IMG/VR virus record: IMGVR_UViG_3300020470_000194
Coordinates: 1-25,021 of that record
DNA length: 25,021 nt
Direction: 5' to 3' (one strand)
DNA from: a virus
The translations under genes and the position numbers were made by a program. Of the stretch, positions 19,842 through 25,021 are shown in pieces. The notes under the pieces were generated by a model, which saw nothing but the letters and a program-made list of their open reading frames with translations, made no database searches and was not told where the DNA came from. Positions within the stretch are counted from its first letter, which is position 1; the number at the start of each line of letters is the position of its first letter.

Positions 19842-20088
19842 TATCTTTTCTATCTATATAATCTCCAGCTTGATTTATTATTTTTACTAACCTAAAATTT
19901 TCTTTAGCAAAAGCACTAATAAGATCTGGTATGTCATCAGGATCGACAGTATCAATAATATGACGTAAAAACACCTCAACGTATAATTCTTCCTCTAATG
20001 AAACCTCAGCTAATACCCAAGGCTCAACTTTGCGCCTTCTTTTAGCTTGTTTGTCAAACCAATTAGACCAAGGCATTACAAGTTTCAT
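19804..20088 (-). CDS. hypothetical protein, 94 aa
   Basis: ATG at 20086-20088 with AAGGGA about 8 bases upstream. MKLVMPWSNWFDKQAKRRRK gives a basic aromatic N-terminus; the middle is helical and acidic (VSLEEELYVEVFLRHIIDTV). Tail-to-tail overlap with 19527-19841. A start at the second ATG (MPWSNW) is possible. Unrecognised. Confidence 0.5.
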   Translation of the reverse strand: MKLVMPWSNWFDKQAKRRRKVEPWVLAEVSLEEELYVEVFLRHIIDTVDPDDIPDLISAFAKENFRLVKIINQAGDYIDRKDTKSSFPKSKRSL

Positions 20089-20170
20089 TACAAGTCCCTT
20101 TAAACTAAGACTAGCGTACTGGTCATATAAGGCAACAAGGCTATACTTGACTTAGTTACACCTACACACT

Positions 20171-20233
20171 ATGCCCGGACATTACGGAACAGGAATGAAA
20201 AAGAAAAAGAAGAAAAAAGGCGGTAAAAAGTAA
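20171..20233 (+). CDS. tiny lysine-rich phage peptide ('MPGHYG' type), 20 aa
   Basis: ATG at 20171, stop at 20231. Encodes MPGHYGTGM followed by seven Lys and GGKK. I recognise this form (MPGHYG, then a poly-basic tail) from small ORFs in marine cyanophage genomes; its role is unknown, though charge suggests nucleic acid or virion binding. No Shine-Dalgarno. Confidence 0.6.
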   Translation: MPGHYGTGMKKKKKKKGGKK

Positions 20234-20395
20234 TTATCTGCCCGGAAACAAAGCTTTTTCCAACGCATCAACCAATCTGTCATCAACTGTATTGTCAGTT
20301 TTTTTGACCATAGCTCGTACTATATCAAGTGCGAGTTTTTTTAATGCTTTTCCACGAAGAAAGGCAAAAATGATAGGCTCGATAACTTTTAGCAT
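20234..20395 (-). CDS. small amphipathic protein of cyanophage type, 53 aa
   Basis: ATG at 20393-20395; its stop directly abuts the stop of the MPGHYG peptide. Begins MLKVIEPIIFAFLRGKALKK, continues with LALDIVRAMVKKTDN and TVDDRLVDALEKALFPGR. Amphipathic/hydrophobic helices may bind membrane. The 'TDNTVDD' and 'ALFPGR' signature matches small phage proteins I have seen near lysis or structural genes. Confidence 0.6.
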   Translation of the reverse strand: MLKVIEPIIFAFLRGKALKKLALDIVRAMVKKTDNTVDDRLVDALEKALFPGR

Positions 20396-20448
20396 AATTT
20401 TTTTTATGTTGCTAGATTAATAGTAGCTCACTCCTCACACATAGAGCT

Positions 20449-20484
20449 ATAGCCTCTTCTACTGGTCATAAAGGGAGAGGCTAT
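20449..20484 (-). terminator. hairpin at end of holin-like gene
   Basis: 9-bp inverted repeat ATAGCCTCT (20449-20457) / AGAGGCTAT (20476-20484), overlapping the stop codon of 20481-20711. No T run follows on the minus strand, so it may act as an RNA-stabilising hairpin or rho-assisted terminator. Confidence 0.5.
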
Positions 20485-20711
20485 CTTCTTGGTTTTATTT
20501 CTGCAACAGCAAGCTCTACTTCTTTTAGTCGATGAAATACCTCTTTCATGTCATCGTGCATATCATCTATTTTTGTTGTTAATAATTCTATAGCTGTTGT
20601 ATTTCGCACGAGATCATCTCTTGATTGCCTTCCTCTATAAGATACAGAACCTACAGATACAAAACAGGCTGTAAGTAATGCCCCACCTGTTGCTGCTATT
20701 ACCTCAATCAC
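20481..20711 (-). CDS. holin-like protein (one membrane segment plus coiled coil), 76 aa
   Basis: GTG start at 20709-20711 (VIEVIAATGGALLTACFVSV) with GAGGA about 8 bases upstream and a -10 TATAAT at 20736-20741; the longer ORF start at 20786 would place the promoter inside the gene. One membrane segment at about 4-22, then SYRGRQSRDDLVRN and a heptad-like coiled coil to the end (KEVFHRLKEVELAVAEIK). This layout is that of XhlA/holin-like phage proteins. Lysis role is inferred. Confidence 0.6.
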   Translation of the reverse strand: MIEVIAATGGALLTACFVSVGSVSYRGRQSRDDLVRNTTAIELLTTKIDDMHDDMKEVFHRLKEVELAVAEIKPRR

Positions 20712-20753
20712 TTTACGAGTCCTCGATCTATGTCTATTATACAGAAAAACCCT

Positions 20754-21179
20754 ATGGAAAAAGAAAAAATAAAAGATATACCACAAAAAAGTAAAGAATT
20801 AGAGGATGATAAACCTGACTATCAGGAGAAAATCACCTTTTTAGTTTCTACAGTTGCACAAGCATTTATATTAACTTGGTGTTTGCTTGTATTGTCATTA
20901 GGATATGTAAAGCTTCCTAATAAACTATTCGGTATTGACATCCCAGACCAGCCAAGGGTTGACAGTACTTTTGCAGCAGGTCTTTTAGGTAATATTCTTG
21001 GAGGTCTAGGCATTTCTGTTAACGCTGCACAAGGTAATAAGAAGAAAAAGAAAGAAGAAACAGAAAATGGTAATATTAGTAACTCTGCTGGTGGCACACA
21101 AACTATAATAATAAAGCAGCCACTAGAAATCGTCACAACAAAACCTGACGTAATCAAAGTTGATCCCACAAAAAAATGA
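20754..21179 (+). CDS. membrane protein with one transmembrane helix, 141 aa
   Basis: Start at the ATG at 20754 (MEKEKIKDIPQKSKEL); an ATG at 20730 would add eight residues. Charged N-terminus, one helix at about residues 30-53 (VAQAFILTWCLLVLSLGYV), Gly-rich segment GLLGNILGGLGISVNAAQG, then a Lys/Glu-rich stretch. First of four adjoining genes of exported or membrane proteins. I associate this gene order with marine cyanophages. Function unknown. Confidence 0.6.
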   Translation: MEKEKIKDIPQKSKELEDDKPDYQEKITFLVSTVAQAFILTWCLLVLSLGYVKLPNKLFGIDIPDQPRVDSTFAAGLLGNILGGLGISVNAAQGNKKKKKEETENGNISNSAGGTQTIIIKQPLEIVTTKPDVIKVDPTKK

Positions 21180-21697
21180 AAAAACTACTTCCATTTATTT
21201 TTGCAGTTGCAACAACTCCAACTTATGCCGAGATTACGGCTAAATATGTAACTTCAGCACAAATTTCCATTGACTCGCCATATGTAATTACTAATGCTGC
21301 ACCATCAAGTTACAGCATTAGTGGAAGTAATATTACAACATCTACAGGCACAGGAGAAAATGTTGTTACTAATGCAATCGGTGGATTAAATCTTGGAAGT
21401 TTTGATAATAATGGCTTGCCAAATGCAATACATACTAATAAAACAGTAACAACTGCTGGTTCAAGCTTTTCGCTTTCCGAGTCATATCAAGCTGGTGACG
21501 GGACACAAACTGCGATCACTCCATCTAGCGGAATAGCAACTTTGCCTATTCTTGGTGGACAAACTACAGTAATTTCTGGAGGTACTGCTGGAAACTTAGC
21601 CTTAACCTCTGTATCATCAGGAATTCATACTTGTACGGCTGGTGGAAGTGGTACTAGCTGCATTGGATCTACTACTGTCAGCATAGAAATTGACTAA
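21176..21697 (+). CDS. secreted Ser/Thr/Gly-rich protein, 173 aa
   Basis: ATGA overlap with the gene before. Signal peptide MKKLLPFIFAVATTPTYA with likely cleavage before EITAKY. The mature protein is beta-rich, with many Ser, Thr and Gly and few charges (TNAIGGLNLGSFDNNGLPN, TTVISGGTAGNLALTS) and two Cys near the C-terminus. Likely periplasmic or virion surface; not recognised further. Confidence 0.65.
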   Translation: MKKLLPFIFAVATTPTYAEITAKYVTSAQISIDSPYVITNAAPSSYSISGSNITTSTGTGENVVTNAIGGLNLGSFDNNGLPNAIHTNKTVTTAGSSFSLSESYQAGDGTQTAITPSSGIATLPILGGQTTVISGGTAGNLALTSVSSGIHTCTAGGSGTSCIGSTTVSIEID

Positions 21698-22127
21698 ACT
21701 CTGGCTGCTGCTAGTATTTATATACCCGATCAAGGTTTTTGCTACCCCGGTAGTCCCTCAGTTCAGATCCGGGAGTTCCACGACTTCATCAACTTCTGAA
21801 TCTGTCATAAATGAAACTATAACTAGCCATCAGTATCGAACTGGTTATACATTTAGTGTTTCGGGTCACAATATAGAATCAACAGATATTAATGGTTACA
21901 TCAATCCAACACCTACAAGTGTTAATGAACAAACTGTTGGAGGAGTAAACTTTTCTTGGACTACTTTAGATGGCACAACAAATGCAAGGTGGAAGGTAGC
22001 AGTTCCCGGAAGTTCCTTCAGTTTGGTCGAAAGCGTCATGGCACCAGGTTTAGATACAGTTACCACAATAACAAGAACAATAACTACATCAACTACAACA
22101 GAATCTACAAGTACATTTGGTCAGTAG
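21690..22127 (+). CDS. secreted cyanophage-type protein, 145 aa, TTG start
   Basis: TTG start at 21690, overlapping the previous stop. Signal peptide (TKLWLLLVFIYPIKVFA) then TPVVPQFRSGS. Body contains HQYRTGYTFSVSGHNI and the block PGSSFSLVESVMAPGLDTVT followed by a TTTT/TST-rich tail ending STFGQ. This pattern ('TGY..S.TG.NI', 'PG..F..VE.. .GPGL', Thr-rich end) is one I know from cyanophage genomes. Role not established. Confidence 0.6.
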   Translation: MTKLWLLLVFIYPIKVFATPVVPQFRSGSSTTSSTSESVINETITSHQYRTGYTFSVSGHNIESTDINGYINPTPTSVNEQTVGGVNFSWTTLDGTTNARWKVAVPGSSFSLVESVMAPGLDTVTTITRTITTSTTTESTSTFGQ

Positions 22128-22711
22128 CTATATTTCTAAGTCCTGTTAAAACACTTGCTAACACTACTGTTGCAAGTCCTCAAAGCCAATCGACAGGGGT
22201 AGTAAATAATAATGCAACAATGATAACCCCTTCTAGTCATCCACAATTTAAAATGTCGCAAGGTATTATTTGCTCTTCTCCTAGCCTTACGTTTACACCC
22301 TATATTACCGATGCTTGGTCATTTAATAGGCCAATAGAACAGGTGACGAGACAAAATATCTATGACGAAAATACTGGAGAAGTAAAATATGTGCAAGAAA
22401 CACCTCGCTTTGAAAAGGATAATTACAATTTAAACTATGGTTTTAGTCTTCAACTAAACATACCATTGGGAAAATCTCCAGCACTTTGCCACGAGGCGAC
22501 TCAAGTAAATATTGATGCACAAAAATTATTAATAGCTAAAACTAAAATGGAGATGGAATTGTACAGACTTAAGGTTTGTACTGAGCAGGCGAGGTTAGGC
22601 GGACAATTTATTGGTAAATATGCTGCTACTTGTGAAGGAATACAAGTTAACATACCTCCTAATCAAGTTTTGCCTCATGTACATAAAATTGAGGTAAAAG
22701 CACAAAAATAG
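22115..22711 (+). CDS. secreted protein, about 198 aa, non-canonical start
   Basis: A signal-peptide-like stretch (IWSVAIFLSPVKTLA, cleaved before NTTVAS) lies near the N-terminus, but no ATG, GTG or TTG is found in frame before it until 21956, where translation would give an unlikely basic/Asn-rich N-terminus. ATT at 22115 is given as a provisional start, overlapping the previous gene by 13 bases. The mature part has YITDAWSFNRPIEQVTRQNI, FSLQLNIPLGKSPALC and Cys residues, ending in a helical Lys-rich tail. Third secreted protein in a row. Confidence 0.5.
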   Translation: MWSVAIFLSPVKTLANTTVASPQSQSTGVVNNNATMITPSSHPQFKMSQGIICSSPSLTFTPYITDAWSFNRPIEQVTRQNIYDENTGEVKYVQETPRFEKDNYNLNYGFSLQLNIPLGKSPALCHEATQVNIDAQKLLIAKTKMEMELYRLKVCTEQARLGGQFIGKYAATCEGIQVNIPPNQVLPHVHKIEVKAQK

Positions 22712-22738
22712 CCCCTTCAGAATCGACTGTAAGGGGCT
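22710..22738. terminator. bidirectional terminator between convergent genes
   Basis: 8-bp perfect stem AGCCCCTT (22710-22717) / AAGGGGCT (22731-22738). On the minus strand it is followed by ATTTTTG, a moderate T run. Lies between the stops of 22711 (+) and 22766 (-). Confidence 0.7.
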
Positions 22739-22765
22739 TGTAAAAATGTCTGCTTATGTTTGTAC

Positions 22766-23401
22766 CTACGATTTTGGCTCTTTTGATTTACTTATTTTAG
22801 AAATGAGTTGCTTCGTTAATGGCCGTACAAGTTGTAAAACAAGGGGAGCAGATGCACCAACCAAAGCCAAGCTAAATACCCCAACAAACTGAGGGGCAGA
22901 AGGTATGTACTGATCTTTGAAGGGTACGTCTTCATAAAGAGTAATGCACTCTTGTTTATTATCAGACAATTTATGACCTATAACACGTTCAAGTTTTTTT
23001 TCGTTACGAAAATCACCTATTCGTTGGTCTTTTGAACTTGGACATTCTGGGATCACTATGTCATCTTTTTTCCCTTCCTCTGGTATTTTAGGAGTTTCAG
23101 TTTCTGGAATATTAGGTTCTAAATTATTTGTTGGTGGTGGCTCTTCTACAATTGTCATTTGGTTGGGATTAAAAACAGGAGGTATAAAATTAGGAAAAGA
23201 AAAATCGCATATTGTATATACACCATTTGGGTCATCTAGTAATAAATTATGATTACCTGTGTTTTTTATATCTCGATGCTGATAAGTACAACCTGGTGTA
23301 TTTATATTTAAGTATTGTGTTAATACAGGAATATCTGGTGAATATGGCTCTGGAATGTATATTTCTGGAATATATATTTCTTGAATTTCAATCGTAGGCA
23401 T
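22766..23401 (-). CDS. proline-rich membrane-anchored cyanophage protein, 211 aa
   Basis: ATG at 23399-23401 (MPTIEIQEIYIPEIYIPE); a TTG at 23417-23419 is an alternative. Proline/Ile/Glu repeats at the N-terminus (IYIPE, IPEPYSPDIP), then NTPGCTYQHRDIKNTGNHNL, DDPNGVYTICDF, a Pro-rich linker, and a membrane segment at about 170-190 (GVFSLALVGASAPLVLQLV) with a basic tail. The 'NTPGC..HRD..N', 'DDP.GV' block is one I associate with cyanophage genomes. Role unknown, probably virion- or membrane-linked. Confidence 0.6.
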   Translation of the reverse strand: MPTIEIQEIYIPEIYIPEPYSPDIPVLTQYLNINTPGCTYQHRDIKNTGNHNLLLDDPNGVYTICDFSFPNFIPPVFNPNQMTIVEEPPPTNNLEPNIPETETPKIPEEGKKDDIVIPECPSSKDQRIGDFRNEKKLERVIGHKLSDNKQECITLYEDVPFKDQYIPSAPQFVGVFSLALVGASAPLVLQLVRPLTKQLISKISKSKEPKS

Positions 23402-23537
23402 CTCTTGGCTTATATACAATTACATCACAATGACATTTTGGACAAGATAAATTTGTAGACATAGAATACTGCGTGTCCTCCTCCAAGTCTTCATCTCCTC
23501 CCCAAATCAACTCGGTTTTACAATGCCAACAATTCAT
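23388..23537 (-). CDS. small zinc-ribbon protein ('MNCWHC' type), 49 aa
   Basis: ATG at 23535-23537 overlaps the upstream stop as TAATG. Two CxxC pairs, C3-W-H-C6 and C32-P-K-C35, bracket an acidic segment (IWGGDEDLEEDTQYSMSTNL). This matches a small cyanophage protein I recognise by its start and its 'ELIWGGD' and 'NLSCPKC' strings. Overlaps the next start by 14 bases. Confidence 0.7.
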   Translation of the reverse strand: MNCWHCKTELIWGGDEDLEEDTQYSMSTNLSCPKCHCDVIVYKPRDAYD

Positions 23538-23767
23538 TATTTTTTTGGATTTATTGGAAATGTTGGAATTTGTTTTGATGTTTCTGATGGTAAAGTTTTA
23601 CCCAATACATCAGGCATAAGTCCCTTTACATTATCAAGTACTTGATTCATCATCTTTGCCTTAAATTGTTCTGAAGTTACATACTTAAATGTAAAAAAAC
23701 CACCGCCTAAGATTCCCAAAACTAGGATCGTAGTTACGATAGTTAAAGCATCTAAAATTTTTCTCAT
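23537..23767 (-). CDS. small membrane protein of cyanophage type, 76 aa
   Basis: ATG at 23765-23767. MRKILDALTIVTTILVLGIL followed by GGGFFTF forms one transmembrane helix (about 8-28); then a cytoplasmic or periplasmic amphipathic region with KMMNQVLDNVKGLMPDVLG and a Pro-rich end (IPTFPINPKK). Strongly reminiscent of a recurrent cyanophage membrane protein. Function unknown. Confidence 0.65.
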   Translation of the reverse strand: MRKILDALTIVTTILVLGILGGGFFTFKYVTSEQFKAKMMNQVLDNVKGLMPDVLGKTLPSETSKQIPTFPINPKK

Positions 23768-23897
23768 GTTAAAAGAGCAAATAGCACGAGCTACAGCATT
23801 AATGTCAGTAGTCGTTTTGTTACTTATTGTAGCTCTATCTCCTCTCTATGTCACAATGAGCTTAATGACAAGACAAATGCAAGAAAAGCTTAACTAG
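23766..23897 (+). CDS. putative membrane peptide, 43 aa, divergent from 23767
   Basis: Start ATG at 23766-23768 shares the palindrome CATG with the start of the minus-strand gene. Encodes MLKEQIARATALMSVVVLLL then IVALSPLYVTMSLMTRQ, a plausible single transmembrane helix, ending QEKLN. Overlaps the 3' end of 23890-24111 by 8 bases. No Shine-Dalgarno. Its hydrophobic pattern supports it, but a chance ORF in the promoter of 23767 is possible. Confidence 0.45.
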   Translation: MLKEQIARATALMSVVVLLLIVALSPLYVTMSLMTRQMQEKLN

Positions 23898-24111
23898 ATT
23901 TTTGTGCGTCAGAAGGTTTTAATTCTTCTTCTTGAGCTTTTGTAGATAATAATTGTGCCTGTGCATCTTTTACACCAATAATTGCACCTTGATACCTATG
24001 TTCGTTTTGACATTCTAATTCGTAAGACCTCTTTGCCTGTTCCTTACGATTTTGTATAGCAATAAGCTCTTGTTCGTATCTTTTTAAAAGATCATCTAAT
24101 GGATTTGTCAT
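23890..24111 (-). CDS. hypothetical coiled-coil protein, 73 aa
   Basis: Start at the ATG at 24109-24111, overlapping the upstream stop as ATGA, with AGGAG 1-2 bases before; the earlier ORF start lies in the tail-fibre gene. Charged helical protein (LLKRYEQELIAIQNRKEQAK, SYELECQNEHRYQG), a long coiled coil or helical bundle resembling small phage assembly or tail-associated proteins. Unrecognised. Confidence 0.65.
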   Translation of the reverse strand: MTNPLDDLLKRYEQELIAIQNRKEQAKRSYELECQNEHRYQGAIIGVKDAQAQLLSTKAQEEELKPSDAQKSS

Positions 24112-24695
24112 GCTCCTACTTCCATTACTGTAATTGTACAAGGACATCTCATATGCTGGTCATAGTTACCATTAGTTCCTGTAGTACCTAATCTGGCAGT
24201 AGCACTACTAAAAACTTTCATTAAAATTCCATAAGTATGAGAGTTAGTATCTGCTGGTGTATCTAAAAACATAAAACTAGCTTCTTCTGCATGAGTGTCT
24301 GTAGCATTTCTAAATCTAAATGTACCTGATTCTGCATTATTACCTGACGCTGCACCTATTGTATTACCATCCATAGCTGACCCATCTTTTGCTAATTTAA
24401 AGCCAGCAACATAATTACCTGAACTAACACCACCATACAAAGTGACGTTTATTAAAATTTTATTGCTTGTTGAAGCTGCTGTAATTGCTTGAGTTAAACC
24501 TGTAACTAATACATAACTATTGCTAGTTGTAGAAAAAACATCAGTTTTTACTGTCTGTAAAACTTGTAAAATTTTTCCACCACCAAACCCAGTAGCTGTA
24601 CCATTGCAGGTAACATTACCAGAACTATCTAATGAAATAGCATCACTAGACGCTCCAGTATGCCTAATACTATTAACAATTAGCCTACTGCTCAT
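24108..24695 (-). CDS. tail-fibre/receptor-binding-type structural protein, 195 aa
   Basis: ATG at 24693-24695 overlaps the upstream stop (ATGA). N-terminus SRLIVNSIRHTGASSDAISL with DSSGNVTCNGTATG is the short repeat typical of marine phage fibre genes. Then a beta-rich, Gly/Ser/Thr-rich body (NKILINVTLYGGVSSGNYVA, GTFRFRNATDTHAEE) fit for a trimeric fibre or C1q-like head, ending PCTITVMEVGA. It is short for a complete fibre, so probably an accessory or adhesin tip. Confidence 0.7.
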   Translation of the reverse strand: MSSRLIVNSIRHTGASSDAISLDSSGNVTCNGTATGFGGGKILQVLQTVKTDVFSTTSNSYVLVTGLTQAITAASTSNKILINVTLYGGVSSGNYVAGFKLAKDGSAMDGNTIGAASGNNAESGTFRFRNATDTHAEEASFMFLDTPADTNSHTYGILMKVFSSATARLGTTGTNGNYDQHMRCPCTITVMEVGA

Positions 24696-25021
24696 GGCTT
24701 GGGATACTTGTCTTTAGTGGCTTTAATTGCAGTAGCCCAAGTCCCTGTTGTATCTAACTTACCAGCAACCATATCTTTATAAAGCATATCTAACTGATCT
24801 CCTATCGTTGGATAGATAGTATCTGTTGTCCCTGCTGCACCTGTTCTTTGTGACTTATACAAAATCGCTGCTGCTGCATCGTCTAACGATTTTCGGGCTG
24901 CTGCTATTTTTGTATCATCTAGTGTTACTTTTGATCCGTCAGCAGCAAACGCTCCAGCAGAATCGTCTATAGAAACAACAGGTTTTGTTGCCGTTTTGTA
25001 AGCCTCATAAATAGCTTCGTG
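24692..25021 (-). CDS. tail-associated phage protein, 5' end outside window
   Basis: Open from the right edge to the TGA at 24692-24694 (109 codons seen). Contains VTLDDTKIAAARKSLDDAAA, then IYPTIGDQLDMLYKDM and a C-terminal TTGTWATAIKATKDKYPKP. The 'YPTIGDQLDMLYKD...W...I...K..YP' signature is a known phage motif found beside tail fibre genes. Start not visible. Confidence 0.7.
   Translation of the reverse strand, partial: HEAIYEAYKTATKPVVSIDDSAGAFAADGSKVTLDDTKIAAARKSLDDAAAAILYKSQRTGAAGTTDTIYPTIGDQLDMLYKDMVAGKLDTTGTWATAIKATKDKYPKP

Larger units (their letters stand above)
8..22178 (+). repeat. dispersed strand-specific motif TGCGAGTCY (with variant TGCAAGTCY)
   Basis: TGCGAGTC on the plus strand begins at 8, 670, 1350, 1362, 4595, 6254, 6354, 8678, 8812, 11067, 11321, 14217, 16579, 16647, 18185 and 18889 (16 copies, each followed by T or C). 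TGCAAGTCY begins at 692, 8162, 8418, 9170, 9218, 15663 and 22171. No reverse complement (GACTCGCA) was seen. Copies occur in minus-strand and plus-strand genes, in all frames, and in gaps, so selection is on the DNA and not on a peptide. An 8-mer is expected by chance less than once in this length. Confidence 0.8.

Noticed and set aside
20822-21169. Minus-strand ORF of 115 codons with hydrophobic stretches
   Set aside because: Antisense to the plus-strand membrane protein 20754-21179, which overlaps its neighbour as ATGA and fits the operon.

Overview
This AT-rich window looks like part of the genome of a tailed phage (Caudoviricetes), or a closely related prophage or marine virome contig, whose host is probably a marine picocyanobacterium (Synechococcus or Prochlorococcus). 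The host call rests on recognition of several small proteins at 20-25 kb that I associate with cyanophages: the lysine-rich 'MPGHYG' peptide, the 'MNCWHC' zinc-ribbon peptide, a small membrane protein beginning 'MRKILDALTIVTT', a proline-rich membrane protein, a row of secreted proteins, and a 'YPTIGDQLD' tail-associated protein. No database was searched, so the host call is inference. No integrase, large terminase, portal or capsid gene is visible. Both edges cut through genes.

Layout. (1) 1-8.3 kb, minus strand: about twenty small genes in short operons, many very acidic and mostly unrecognised. They include a DUF2786-type protein, a Mom-like DNA-modification protein and a member of a plasmid/phage-associated 'GDWG' family. 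Each operon starts behind a similar upstream block: palindromic TTACA..TGTAA sequence, a TATA-like -10, and a TATCTTT tract just before the ATG in place of a Shine-Dalgarno sequence. Internal genes instead use AGGAGG-like sites and 1-4 nt TAATG/ATGA overlaps. (2) 8.3-15.8 kb, minus strand: the replication block, with a minimal NAD+-dependent DNA ligase, a protein resembling a virion-assembly factor, a primase-polymerase/helicase of the VapE type, a VRR-NUC nuclease, a ribbon-helix-helix-like regulator, a ParB-like protein and a DEAH superfamily 2 helicase. The 250-bp gap beside the primase gene holds iteron-like repeats and is a candidate origin. (3) 15.86-19.84 kb, plus strand: a recombination operon (RecE/Exo VIII-like nuclease, RecT-like annealing protein, helix-turn-helix protein, SSB-like protein) followed by small unknown genes. 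A symmetric divergent promoter at 15805-15850 separates it from the helicase gene. (4) 19.8-25 kb, mixed strands: small membrane, holin-like and secreted proteins, then tail-fibre-type genes running off the right edge.

The most unusual feature is a dispersed, strand-specific motif. TGCGAGTC occurs 16 times on the plus strand and I found no reverse complement. It lies in genes of both orientations, in all reading frames and between genes, and is always followed by T or C. Seven TGCAAGTCY variants lie in the same orientation. The motif is dense up to 18.9 kb and nearly absent from the structural end. It behaves like a polar DNA signal (Chi-like, replication- or packaging-related, or a modification site), and its core GAGTC fits the target consensus known for phage Mu Mom, a relative of which is encoded here.
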